Positions 44,720-52,801 of a stretch of 64,000 nucleotides of DNA are shown in pieces. Source of the DNA: Pelagibacterium lacus (GTDB taxonomy: Bacteria > Pseudomonadota > Alphaproteobacteria > Rhizobiales > Devosiaceae); NCBI RefSeq assembly GCF_003345525.1, contig NZ_QQNH01000003.1, positions 62,001-126,000 on the forward strand, written 5' to 3'. The position numbers and the translations under genes are program-made. How positions within the stretch are numbered: position 1 is the stretch's first letter; every line of letters starts with the position of its first letter. Under the pieces are notes generated by a model, which saw only the letters and a program-made list of their open reading frames with translations, was not told the DNA's origin and did no database searches.

Positions 44720-46035
44720 CCCTTCTCCCCCAGGAAGTCATCGCCCGCAAGCGCGATGGGGAGACGTTGACGGCCGGGGAGATCGCCGGCTTCATCGCCG
44801 GGTTGACCGATGGCGGGGTCAACGATGCCCAGGCGGCGGCTTTTGCCATGGCGGTCTATTTCCGCAACATGGATATCGACGAGCGCATCGCGCTGACCCT
44901 CGCCATGCGCGATAGCGGGCGGGTGCTGGACTGGTCGGGGCTCGACGGGCCGACCATCGACAAGCATTCCACCGGCGGGGTGGGCGACAATGTCTCGCTC
45001 ATGCTCGCCCCCATCCTTGCCGCCTGCGGCGCCTATGTGCCGATGATCTCCGGGCGCGGGCTCGGCCATACCGGCGGCACGCTCGACAAGTTCGATTCCA
45101 TCCCCGGCTACACCACCAATCCCGATATCGACACCCTGCGCCGGGTGGTGCGGCAGGTGGGCTGCGCCATTATCGGGCAGACCGACGACCTCGCCCCGGC
45201 CGACCGCCGGCTCTACGCCATTCGCGATGTCACCGCGACGGTAGAAAATATCTCGCTGATCACCGCCTCCATCCTCTCCAAGAAGCTGGCGGCGGGGCTC
45301 GACGCGCTGATCCTCGACGTCAAGACCGGATCGGGCGCCTTCATGAAGACCCTCGCCGATTCGGTCGGTCTGGCCGAGAGCCTGACGGCGGTGGCCAATG
45401 GGGCGGGCCTTACGACCCGGGCGCTGATCACCGACATGAACGAACCGCTGGCCAGCGCCGCCGGCAACTGGTTGGAGGTAAAGAACGCCATCGATTTCCT
45501 TACCGGCGCCCGGCGCGATCCCCGCCTCGAGGAGGTGACCCTGGCCCTTTCCGGGCAAGGACTGGCCCTGGCCGGCATGGCATCGGACGCCGATGCCGGC
45601 CATGCGCAGGCCCGGGCGGCGCTCGATAGCGGCAAGGCGGCGGAGAAATTCTTTGCCATGGCCCGCGCTCTGGGCGCGACGCATGATCTGGCGCGCTATG
45701 CGCCCGACCCGGCCCCCATCGTCCGCGACGTCTTTCCCGAGGCCTCGGGCCATATCCGCGCCATCGATACGCGCGGGGTGGGCATGGCGGTGGTGGTCCT
45801 CGGCGGCGGGCGAGTCAATCCCGGCGACAGCATCGATTATCACGTTGGCTTCGACCGGCTGGCCGGGCTGGGCCACAGGGTCGACCCGCACACTCCCATC
45901 GCGCGTCTCCACGCGCGCGACGCGGCGAGCGCCGACGCCGCCGAAGCCCGGCTGCGCAAGGCCTATGCCATCGGCGAACCCCACGCCGCCCGGCCCGTTC
46001 TCTACCAGTATATCGCTCCCCAAGGAGATTTGTGA
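44716..46035 (+). CDS. deoA: Thymidine phosphorylase
   Basis: A 439-residue pyrimidine nucleoside phosphorylase cleaving thymidine or deoxyuridine to base and deoxyribose 1-phosphate. The signatures [19 protein letters not shown] and [20 protein letters not shown] are intact, as is [13 protein letters not shown]. Its ATG overlaps the stop of the toxin-like gene and its stop overlaps deoB as TGATG, so the pathway order deoC-deoA-deoB is kept apart from the inserted pair. Confidence 0.96.
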   Translation: MTLLPQEVIARKRDGETLTAGEIAGFIAGLTDGGVNDAQAAAFAMAVYFRNMDIDERIALTLAMRDSGRVLDWSGLDGPTIDKHSTGGVGDNVSLMLAPILAACGAYVPMISGRGLGHTGGTLDKFDSIPGYTTNPDIDTLRRVVRQVGCAIIGQTDDLAPADRRLYAIRDVTATVENISLITASILSKKLAAGLDALILDVKTGSGAFMKTLADSVGLAESLTAVANGAGLTTRALITDMNEPLASAAGNWLEVKNAIDFLTGARRDPRLEEVTLALSGQGLALAGMASDADAGHAQARAALDSGKAAEKFFAMARALGATHDLARYAPDPAPIVRDVFPEASGHIRAIDTRGVGMAVVVLGGGRVNPGDSIDYHVGFDRLAGLGHRVDPHTPIARLHARDAASADAAEARLRKAYAIGEPHAARPVLYQYIAPQGDL

Positions 46036-47252
46036 TGCCGCGCGCCATTCTCTGCGTTCTCGACAGTTTCGGCATTGGCGGCGCCCCCGATGCCGCCGAT
46101 TTCGGCGATGAGGGCGCCGATACGCTGGGCCATATTGCCCAGGCTTGCGCCCAGGGGCGGGGCGATGTCGCGGGCATTCGCACCGGGCTGCTCTATCTGC
46201 CCAATCTCGACGGGCTGGGGCTGGGCGCCGCGGCCGAACTCTCGACCGGGCGGGTTCCTCCCGGGCTGGGCAATATCCCGCTCGGCGGCCGCTGGGGCGT
46301 GGGCCGCGAGGTGTCCATCGGCAAGGACACGCCATCGGGCCATTGGGAGATCGCCGGCGTGCCGGTGCCCTTCGCCTGGGGCTATTTCCCCGATAAGGAT
46401 CCGGCTTTCTCGCAAGACCTGCTGGATCGGATCTACGCGGCGGCGGGCATCACGGGCTCGCTCGGCAATACCCATGCCTCGGGCACCCAGGTGATCGAGG
46501 ATTTCGGCGAGGAATCGCTGCGGACCGGCAAGCCGATCTTTTACACCTCGGTGGATTCGGTGTTCCAGATCGCCGCGCATGAAACCCATTTCGGCCTCGA
46601 GCGGCTCTATGAGCTGTGCCAGACGGTGTTCCGCTTCACCGCGCCCATGAAAATCGGCCGCGTCATCGCCCGGCCGTTCCTTGGCGAGGACGCGGCGAGC
46701 TTCAAGCGCACCGGCAACCGGCGCGATTTCGCCATCGACCCGCCCGAGGAGACGCTGCTCGACCGCGCCAAGGCGGCGGGGCGGCAGGTCTATGCCATCG
46801 GCAAGGTTTCCGACATCTATGCCGGGCGCGGCGTCACCCACAAGATCAAGGCCGCCGGCAATATGGTCCTGTTCGACCGCACCCTGGAAGCGCTGGACAT
46901 GGCGGCGGACGGCGCGCTGATCTTCACCAATTTCGTCGATTTCGACACCGAATTCGGCCATCGCCGCGATCCGGGCGGCTATGCCGATGCGCTGGAACAG
47001 TTCGATCGGCGGTTGCCGGAACTGATCGCGCGGCTGCGGGATGACGACCTGCTGGTCATCACCGCCGATCACGGCAATGACCCGACCTGGAAGGGCACCG
47101 ACCATACCCGCGAGCAGGTGCCGATCCTCCTGTTCAGCCGCCGACTCCCCAAGGGCAGCATTGGCTTGCGCCCGGTTCTGTCCGATATTGGCGAAACCAT
47201 CGCCCATTGGCTCGGGCTCGCCCCGGGCAAGCATGGCACCAGCGCCCTCTGA
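46035..47252 (+). CDS. deoB: Phosphopentomutase
   Basis: A 405-residue alkaline-phosphatase-superfamily mutase interconverting (deoxy)ribose 1- and 5-phosphates. Metal and active-site segments are visible: [20 protein letters not shown] at the start, [13 protein letters not shown], and [20 protein letters not shown] near the C-terminus. It supplies deoxyribose 5-phosphate to DeoC. The adjacent GTG at 46032 is less likely than the ATG overlapping the deoA stop. Confidence 0.96.
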   Translation: MPRAILCVLDSFGIGGAPDAADFGDEGADTLGHIAQACAQGRGDVAGIRTGLLYLPNLDGLGLGAAAELSTGRVPPGLGNIPLGGRWGVGREVSIGKDTPSGHWEIAGVPVPFAWGYFPDKDPAFSQDLLDRIYAAAGITGSLGNTHASGTQVIEDFGEESLRTGKPIFYTSVDSVFQIAAHETHFGLERLYELCQTVFRFTAPMKIGRVIARPFLGEDAASFKRTGNRRDFAIDPPEETLLDRAKAAGRQVYAIGKVSDIYAGRGVTHKIKAAGNMVLFDRTLEALDMAADGALIFTNFVDFDTEFGHRRDPGGYADALEQFDRRLPELIARLRDDDLLVITADHGNDPTWKGTDHTREQVPILLFSRRLPKGSIGLRPVLSDIGETIAHWLGLAPGKHGTSAL

Positions 47253-47271
47253 AACCACAACGAGACCCGGC

Positions 47272-47901
47272 ATGCAGAACCTGACCATCGTCGATCACCC
47301 GCTGGTCCAGCACAAGCTGACCATCATGCGCTGCAAGGATACCTCGACGGCGAGCTTCCGCCGCCTGCTGCGCGAGATCGCCCATCTGCTGTGCTATGAG
47401 GTGACCCGCGACCTCGAGACCGAGCAGATCGATATCGAGACCCCCGTTGGTCCCACCAAGGCCCCGGCGCTCAAGGGCAAGAAACTGGTGTTCGCCTCGA
47501 TCCTGCGAGCCGGGGAAGGGCTGCTCGAAGGCATGCTCGACCTGGTGCCTTCGGCGCGCGTGGCCCATATCGGGCTCTATCGCGACCCCGAAACCCTCGA
47601 GGCGGTGGAATACTATTTCAAGATGCCCTCCGACGCCGCCGACCGGCTGATCATCGTCGTCGATCCCATGCTGGCGACGGCCAATTCGGCCATCGCCGCC
47701 GTGCAGAAGCTCAAGGATCGCGGCGCCAACAATCTGCGCTTCCTGTGCCTGCTCGCGGCGCCCGAAGGCGTCGAGCGCTTCACCAGGATCCACCCGGACG
47801 TGCCGATCTTCACCGCGAGCCTGGACGAAAAGCTCAACGATCACGGCTATATCGTCCCCGGCCTGGGCGATGCCGGGGACCGCATGTACGGCACGCGTTA
47901 G
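47272..47901 (+). CDS. upp: Uracil phosphoribosyltransferase
   Basis: A 209-residue enzyme making UMP from uracil and PRPP. The PRPP loop is in [16 protein letters not shown], with [15 protein letters not shown] and the C-terminal uracil-binding [16 protein letters not shown]. It recovers uracil released by DeoA, ending the salvage operon; 19 bases separate it from deoB. Confidence 0.97.
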   Translation: MQNLTIVDHPLVQHKLTIMRCKDTSTASFRRLLREIAHLLCYEVTRDLETEQIDIETPVGPTKAPALKGKKLVFASILRAGEGLLEGMLDLVPSARVAHIGLYRDPETLEAVEYYFKMPSDAADRLIIVVDPMLATANSAIAAVQKLKDRGANNLRFLCLLAAPEGVERFTRIHPDVPIFTASLDEKLNDHGYIVPGLGDAGDRMYGTR

Positions 47902-47962
47902 GTCGCTTTGTTTTGTCGCGTTCCCGAACCGAATAAGTGGTGCCCACTAATTCTGGAAACGC

Positions 47963-48589
47963 TCAGGACGCCCTCTCCGCGAGCGGCAGGCCGTAGCTGA
48001 TCAGTTCGGCCCGCAGGGCCTCGGGGGAGGAGAAGTGGATGGTCTCCATCCCCACGGCCCGGGCCGAAACGATATTGGCCGGGTTGTCATCGATGAACAC
48101 GCAGGATTCGGGCGCCAGCGCATAGCGGTCGCAGAACAGCCGGAAGATGCGCGGATCGGGCTTGACCAGCTTTTCCAGCCCCGACACCACCACGCCGTCG
48201 AACTTTTCGAGGAAGGTCCACTCGTCGAGCATCGACACCCATTTCTCCCAGGAGAAATTGGTGATGGCGAAGGTGGGGATATCGGCGGCGATCAGTTCGT
48301 CATGGATATCGATGGTGCCCTGGAACACCCCGCCAAGGGTTTCCTTCCACCGCGTGTCATAGGCCTGGATCTCGCGCCAATAGCGGGGGAAGCGGGTGAT
48401 GAGCTTGGCAACCCCTTCGGAAAAGATGTCGCCGGCGTCGAATTCGAGGTTCCAGTCCTTGGTGCAGATGGTTTCCCCGAACCAGCGTGCCTCCTCTTCC
48501 GTCTCGAACAGTTTGCGGAACAGATACATGGGGTCCCAGTCGACGAAGACGCCGCCCAGATCGAAAACGGGGATGAGGGGTTCTGACAT
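47963..48589 (-). CDS. HAD-family hydrolase
   Basis: A 208-residue haloacid dehalogenase-like hydrolase of the YihX/epoxide-hydrolase-like subgroup. Motif I is PVFDLGGVFVDWDP (nucleophile Asp; the usual second Asp is Gly, as in several sugar-phosphatase relatives), motif II Thr/Ser region in TFAITNFSWEKW, motif III Lys in GLEKLVKPDPRIF and motif IV in CVFIDDNPANIV. Start MSEPLIPVFDLG is preceded by GGAGG. It converges on upp. Substrate not predictable. Confidence 0.88.
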   Translation of the reverse strand: MSEPLIPVFDLGGVFVDWDPMYLFRKLFETEEEARWFGETICTKDWNLEFDAGDIFSEGVAKLITRFPRYWREIQAYDTRWKETLGGVFQGTIDIHDELIAADIPTFAITNFSWEKWVSMLDEWTFLEKFDGVVVSGLEKLVKPDPRIFRLFCDRYALAPESCVFIDDNPANIVSARAVGMETIHFSSPEALRAELISYGLPLAERAS

Positions 48590-48672
48590 GGGGGAGACCT
48601 CCGCAAGGGGTAACGATGGTTCCCTCTTGTCAGACCCGGGCCAAGGTTGCAATGGCCGGCTGGAAAGCGCCG

Positions 48673-49221
48673 TTAGGGGATGATGCTGAACGTGTCCAGG
48701 TCGCGCCTGACCATGTGGACCGAGCGCTGTTCGAGCGTCATGGTCGCGTTGAACACCGTCGCGAACATCGGTGTGTAGTCGTAGCGTGCGGTCGCGATAA
48801 CGGCATATCGCCCGGCGGCGAGGTTGTAGACGTCATCTTCGAGCCCGGCTACCGCGCCGCCCGTCCAGTTGGAGGACGTGGCGTGCGTCACATTGCCGGG
48901 GGCTCCGGCGGCGTTCACCGGGACGACCACGACCCGCAATTCGGTGCTGTCGAAATCGAAGGGCCGCATGATGGCCAGCCCGGCATTGAAATAGCTCTGC
49001 GCCTTCTGCTGGGAGATGGGAGCGGCTTCCTGCGCCACCAGATCGCTGACCGTCGAGGCGACCTGGCCGAGCTTGCGATCTATGGCGATGGCCTGGGTCA
49101 GATCGGTCGCGCCCAGATAGGTGAGCAGCATCAGGGGCGCGATGAGCGCGAATTCGACGGCGGCGATGCCAGCCTGATTGCGAAGGAGCCGGCGAAGGGA
49201 AAACAGCGGGTTGCAGCTCAT
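48673..49221 (-). CDS. TadE/TadG-like pseudopilin (second)
   Basis: A 182-residue pseudopilin. A basic leader (LFSLRRLLRNQAG) precedes the TadE-type hydrophobic segment IAAVEFALIAPLMLLTYLGA, with the conserved Glu five residues after the presumed cleavage Gly. The C-terminal part is periplasmic and beta-rich. It overlaps the first TadE gene by 4 bases (49218-49221), so the two minor subunits are made together. Both are presumably processed by the CpaA prepilin peptidase. Confidence 0.85.
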   Translation of the reverse strand: MSCNPLFSLRRLLRNQAGIAAVEFALIAPLMLLTYLGATDLTQAIAIDRKLGQVASTVSDLVAQEAAPISQQKAQSYFNAGLAIMRPFDFDSTELRVVVVPVNAAGAPGNVTHATSSNWTGGAVAGLEDDVYNLAAGRYAVIATARYDYTPMFATVFNATMTLEQRSVHMVRRDLDTFSIIP

Positions 49222-49775
49222 AGCGTGGGCTCCGTCCTGAAGACGTGCGCCGCCGCCAGAAGGCGCTTGCCATCCGCGGTCTGGCCGGCATTGAGGCCGG
49301 GAATGTTGAAGAAGGTCGGCCATTTATAATAGGCCTCGATCATCACATAGGCGTCGTCGCCGATCACTTCATAGGGCTGGGAATAGGACCATGCGCCGGA
49401 ATTAGGGTCGATGGGGTAGGTCGCCGAAAAATCGGAGAAGTTATCGATTTTACTTACCCCGATGCGGATTTCGTCGCAATCGAACATGCCATAGAGCTGG
49501 CCGCACAGCGCGGCGCGATAATCGTTCGCCGTATGGGTATAGCTGCCCTGCCCGGTGCGGATCAGGCGCGAGCTGTCGATGACCGCCGTGTCCAGCGCAT
49601 AGCCGGCGAAAAAGGTGATGGCGGTCTCGATGGTGGCGCCGATCAGGCCGAAGAAAATGGGACCGACAATGGCGAATTCGATCACCGTCACGCCACGGGT
49701 CGAGCGCGCGAAGCGGCGCAACAACCCTGAAAGGCTGGTTTTTCTGGAGCTGGATGACGCTGTCCCGATACGCAT
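49218..49775 (-). CDS. TadE-like pseudopilin (first)
   Basis: A 185-residue pseudopilin with leader SGLLRRFARSTRG, then VTVIEFAIVGPIFFGLIGAT, matching the TadE domain (conserved Glu at +5). Two Cys in the periplasmic part (AALCGQLYGMFDCDEIRIGV) could form a disulfide. It lies with its partner on the opposite strand from the main cpa operon and is separated from the upstream secretin-domain gene by 136 bases carrying a CtrA-like site and a short dyad. Confidence 0.87.
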   Translation of the reverse strand: MRIGTASSSSRKTSLSGLLRRFARSTRGVTVIEFAIVGPIFFGLIGATIETAITFFAGYALDTAVIDSSRLIRTGQGSYTHTANDYRAALCGQLYGMFDCDEIRIGVSKIDNFSDFSATYPIDPNSGAWSYSQPYEVIGDDAYVMIEAYYKWPTFFNIPGLNAGQTADGKRLLAAAHVFRTEPTL

Positions 49776-49828
49776 GCGGCCCTGAATCCCGGTGATGGCG
49801 GAAACGGGGATAGACTACGCAGGGCAAC

Positions 49829-49845
49829 CCTAACCGAACGTTAGG
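49829..49845. repeat. Short dyad upstream of tadE
   Basis: CCTAAC (49829-49834) and GTTAGG (49840-49845) are perfect inverted arms with a 5-base loop. It lies 54 bases upstream of the first tadE start. It may be an operator or a weak terminator for the gene before it; no T run follows. Confidence 0.4.
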
Positions 49846-49878
49846 AAAGCGCGCCGGCGCGAACGGCTTGAAACCAGC

Positions 49879-49894
49879 GTAAACCAGGACTTAA
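49879..49894 (-). promoter_or_regulatory. CtrA-like site upstream of tadE
   Basis: On the minus strand TTAA-GTCCTGG-TTTAC fits the CtrA pattern TTAA-N7-TTAAC with one mismatch. It is about 105 bases upstream of the first tadE start. CtrA controls pilus genes in Caulobacter, and similar near-matches occur before flp1 and cpaB here. Sequence match only. Confidence 0.4.
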
Positions 49895-49911
49895 CCGAAA
49901 GTGCAAAATGC

Positions 49912-50379
49912 CTATTGTCCCGCCATCGACTGCACGACCGAGCTCGAGGTGAGCGCCTCCGTGGTGAAGCTCGTATCGTCGCCCATCATGATGACGGGCT
50001 GGCAATTGGGGGCGCAGGCGATCGAGGTGCGCGCCGAGCCCATGAAGACCGTCACCGTGTCGGACGCCAATTGGGCGACCTCGACCACGGTATCGGCGAT
50101 CGGATCGCCATTGGCATCGAGGATGATCATATTGGTGCGGCCATAGCTCTTGCCGGTCAGCACCAGGGTCTGGGGGTCCTGTATGGTGACGTCGGCCACG
50201 CCGGGATTGCCGATGATCACCGTCGCCGCCGGGGCATTGATGCGCAGGACACGCGCCATGTTGACGTTGACGGTGACCAGCGCGTCGGCCGCCGACTGGG
50301 CCGCAACGGGGATGACCGGCGCCATTCCCAGGAGGGACAGCACCGCAACCGAAAGAGCGCTGCGCACAAAATGGGGCAT
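49912..50379 (-). CDS. Stand-alone secretin N-terminal (CpaC N0-like) protein
   Basis: A 155-residue exported protein (signal peptide FVRSALSVAVLSLLGMAPVI, cleavage near AAQ). The mature part, VNVNMARVLRINAPAATVII then GNPGVADVTIQDPQTLVLTG and SYGRTNMIILDANG, is the pilus-assembly N-terminal domain found at the front of CpaC/RcpA secretins, but no secretin barrel follows. A Cys pair (ACAPNC) ends a short tail. Full-length CpaC is encoded separately at 52802. It may act as a periplasmic partner of the secretin. Divergent from flp1. Confidence 0.8.
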   Translation of the reverse strand: MPHFVRSALSVAVLSLLGMAPVIPVAAQSAADALVTVNVNMARVLRINAPAATVIIGNPGVADVTIQDPQTLVLTGKSYGRTNMIILDANGDPIADTVVEVAQLASDTVTVFMGSARTSIACAPNCQPVIMMGDDTSFTTEALTSSSVVQSMAGQ

Positions 50380-50684
50380 GATCGTGATCCGTATCGAGAC
50401 AACATGGTTATCCGAATATGGCCGGCAATGGTTTATATTTGGCAAACGCGCCGGGCGGGGCTGGACTTGCCGGGCTCAAGCAAACCCGTATGCGAATAGT
50501 TAAACTTTGAACGCTTCAGTTTACCGCTTGATAGTCATATGGAGTATTTCGGCGAGAACCCCGCAACCTGGCCCGCCGATTAACTCAATTTCAAGGGCTC
50601 GGGACTAGCGTGGCCCCAAGTTCGATGTGTGAGGCGTCGAACGATGCCGTCACACAGTGGACGCACGAACTCAGGAGCTTGGTT
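50380..50684. promoter_or_regulatory. Divergent promoter region before flp1, no gene seen
   Basis: A 305-base non-coding stretch, more AT-rich than its surroundings, between the secretin-domain gene and flp1. Near flp1 it contains TTAA-CTCAATT-TCAA (50580-50594), a partial match to the CtrA box, and AGGAG just before the pilin start. No RNA gene or open frame with coding character was found in it. Confidence 0.5.
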
Positions 50685-50888
50685 ATGAATCTGTTCAAGA
50701 AATTTGCCGCCGACGAATCCGGCGCTACCGCTATCGAATATGGTCTTATCGCAGCGCTGATGGCTGTGGTGGTGATCGCGGCTATCAACATTCTCGGGCC
50801 GGAGATCGAAAAGTCCTTCGGAAGCATTGGGGAACAGCTTACTAATCCGAAAGAACAGTACACCGGCGGCACCGGCGACGGCGTTTGA
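50685..50888 (+). CDS. Flp-type major pilin (first)
   Basis: A 67-residue Flp/Fap pilin. The prepilin cleavage region is DESG/ATAIEYGLIAALM, with the required Glu and Tyr at +5 and +6, followed by the hydrophobic assembly helix AVVVIAAINIL. The mature tail is short and hydrophilic (KEQYTGGTGDGV). Start MNLFKKFAADE has an AGGAG site at 50673. It would be processed by CpaA and assembled through the CpaC/E/F and TadBC machinery encoded downstream. Confidence 0.95.
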   Translation: MNLFKKFAADESGATAIEYGLIAALMAVVVIAAINILGPEIEKSFGSIGEQLTNPKEQYTGGTGDGV

Positions 50889-50908
50889 TAATTTCTAGAA
50901 TAGAGCAT

Positions 50909-50932
50909 GGGAGGGGGAATTTCTCCCCTCCC
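50909..50932. repeat. Hairpin between the two flp genes
   Basis: GGGAGGGG (50909-50916) pairs perfectly with CCCCTCCC (50925-50932) around an 8-base AT-rich loop. It sits 20 bases after flp1 and 27 before flp2. There is no U tract, so rather than full termination it may protect the abundant flp1 transcript and lower expression of distal genes. Confidence 0.6.
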
Positions 50933-50959
50933 TGCCTTCTACTTGCAGATGAGGCCATC

Positions 50960-51145
50960 ATGGTGCAAATGAGGAAGAAATTTCTAGAGTTTGCCAGTGA
51001 AGATGGTGCTACGGCTGTAGAATATGGCCTAATTACTGCTCTAATTGCTATTATAGTAATTATAGCTTTTGGTTTCTTAAGCAATCCAGTTAATGGATTA
51101 TTTTCAAGCATAGTAGACGCGTTCGAGAGCGTCGGAAAAAAGTAG
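50960..51145 (+). CDS. Flp-type pilin (second), AT-rich
   Basis: A 61-residue Flp pilin: SEDG/ATAVEYGLITALIAI with the conserved Glu and Tyr, then IIVIIAFGFL and a short polar end. Counting bases gives 70 G or C in 186 (about 38%), far below the GC-rich neighbours, and it uses codons such as ATA, TTA, AGA-type rare elsewhere in the window. It may have been gained by transfer or be under different selection. ATG 50969 (MRKKF) is an alternative start. Confidence 0.88.
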   Translation: MVQMRKKFLEFASEDGATAVEYGLITALIAIIVIIAFGFLSNPVNGLFSSIVDAFESVGKK

Positions 51146-51152
51146 AAATCGC

Positions 51153-51653
51153 ATGTCAGCATCGATGACAGCGTTATCTCTCCTTCTCATCTTCCCCGCC
51201 CTCATGGCTTTTGCCGCCTGTTCGGACTTGCTCACCATGCGCATATCCAACCGGCTGGTGGGCATCGTGGTGCTCGCTTTTGTTGGCGTGGCGCTTGTCA
51301 TGGGGCTGAGCCTTGAGGCGATCGGCATGCATCTGGCGGCGGGTGCGCTGATGCTCGCGATCGGCTTTGGCCTTTTTGCCATGGGCTGGATCGGTGGGGG
51401 CGATGCCAAGCTCACCGCGGCCATCGGACTGTGGCTGGGCTTCGGGCTTTTGCTGCCCTTCCTTCTTTATGCGTCGATCCTCGGGGGGGCGCTGACCCTG
51501 GGTCTTCTGATGGCCCGCAATTATGCGCTGCCCGCACCGTTGCTGGGCGCCGAATGGGCCGTGAGGCTGCATAATCCCAAGACCGGGGTGCCCTATGGCA
51601 TCGCGCTGGCCATCGCCGCCATGCTGGTCTATCCCCAATCCTTCGTTTTCTGA
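51153..51653 (+). CDS. cpaA: Prepilin peptidase CpaA/TadV
   Basis: A 166-residue membrane aspartic protease of the A24 family that removes the leader from Flp and TadE-type prepilins. Catalytic Asp residues are D25 (ACSDLLTMRISN) and D84 in the GxGD motif (GWIGGGDAKLTAA). About six hydrophobic helices. It follows flp2 by 7 bases. Confidence 0.93.
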   Translation: MSASMTALSLLLIFPALMAFAACSDLLTMRISNRLVGIVVLAFVGVALVMGLSLEAIGMHLAAGALMLAIGFGLFAMGWIGGGDAKLTAAIGLWLGFGLLLPFLLYASILGGALTLGLLMARNYALPAPLLGAEWAVRLHNPKTGVPYGIALAIAAMLVYPQSFVF

Positions 51654-51771
51654 TCACCCCCTTCGCGGATTGAATTGCCTGACCGGTTCGACAATCGATC
51701 CGGGCTTATTCATTTCCCGTATCAAGCAATCGCAGCGAAACCTTTGGTTAACCTTTACGGCAAATCAAAGT

Positions 51772-51787
51772 TTAACCAAGTTTTGAC
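51772..51787 (+). promoter_or_regulatory. CtrA-like site upstream of cpaB
   Basis: TTAA-CCAAGTT-TTGAC fits TTAA-N7-TTAAC with one mismatch, about 110 bases before cpaB. The 242-base gap between cpaA and cpaB is AT-rich around here (a further TTAACC at 51748) and is the likely promoter of the main pilus operon. By-eye match. Confidence 0.4.
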
Positions 51788-51895
51788 CCTTTTCCCGCAA
51801 TAGTTCAGCCAGTTTCACTGGTCCGCCCTGCTTTCGGCATTGCGGCGGAGCCAAGCGCCTCCCACGAGGCGGGGGCAGCGGGAGTACGATTGGAT

Positions 51896-52801
51896 ATGAA
51901 ACCGGCGCGCATTCTGCTCATCGTCGTAGCGGTCGTGGCCGGGGGGCTTGCCGCCTTCCTCGCGACGCGCGGCAATTCTCCGGCTCCGCAAGCCCAGACC
52001 GCCCAGGCAGAGATCGTCCAGGAGGCGCGCGAGCGGGTGCTGGTGGCCAGCGGCGCCATCGGACTCGGCCAGCGTCTCGCCGCCGAGGATGTAAGCTGGC
52101 AGGATTGGCCGGCCGGTGCGGTGCGGGCCGAATATATCACCGCCAGCGCCGTTCCCGACGCGCCGGCCCAGGTCAGCGGCGCCGTGGCGCGGTTCGAATT
52201 CTTCCCCGGCGAGCCGATCCGCGAGGCCAAGCTGGTCAACTCCACCCAAGGCTATCTCTCCGCCGTCCTCTCGCCCGGCATGCGGGCGGTTTCGGTGTCG
52301 GTTACCCCCGACTCCGCCTCGGGCGGCTACATCGTTCCCAATGACCGGGTCGATATCGTCCTCACCCGCTCCAGTGCCGATTACTCGGAAACCATCCTCT
52401 CCAATGTCCGGGTGCTGGCCATCGGCAAGCGCCTCGGGGAATCGGGCGAGACCGGCCGCCCGGCCGATCCCGAGGACCCAAGGTCCCAGGTTTTCGACAC
52501 CACCCAGATCGCCACCTTCGAGGTGACGCCGGGCCAGTCCGAACTGCTGCTCCAGGCCGGCACGGCCGGGCGGCTCGCCCTCGTGCTGCGCTCGGTGGCC
52601 GATTTCGCCGAAACGGCAGAGACCGAGACGGGCGGCAACGACACCGTCCAGACGGTCAGGCTGATCCGCAACGGCCAGGCCCAGGTGGTGACGACACCGG
52701 CGGTCCGGGCATCGGGTCCCGGCACGACAGTTTCCGCCCTCAGCCTTCCGGTCGCAACCCCGGACGGTGCCGATGCAACGCCCGCAATCGAGGTCCGCTA
52801 G
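51896..52801 (+). CDS. cpaB: Flp pilus assembly protein CpaB/RcpC
   Basis: A 301-residue protein with an N-terminal membrane anchor (ARILLIVVAVVAGGLAAFLA), an SAF-type domain (RVLVASGAIGLGQRLAAEDV) and the RcpC segment SVSVTPDSASGGYIVPNDRV. It forms the periplasmic part of the Tad secretin channel. The ATG at 51896 is used; a TTG at 51890 is nearer the GGGAG site and would add two residues. It abuts cpaC without a gap. Confidence 0.92.
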   Translation: MKPARILLIVVAVVAGGLAAFLATRGNSPAPQAQTAQAEIVQEARERVLVASGAIGLGQRLAAEDVSWQDWPAGAVRAEYITASAVPDAPAQVSGAVARFEFFPGEPIREAKLVNSTQGYLSAVLSPGMRAVSVSVTPDSASGGYIVPNDRVDIVLTRSSADYSETILSNVRVLAIGKRLGESGETGRPADPEDPRSQVFDTTQIATFEVTPGQSELLLQAGTAGRLALVLRSVADFAETAETETGGNDTVQTVRLIRNGQAQVVTTPAVRASGPGTTVSALSLPVATPDGADATPAIEVR

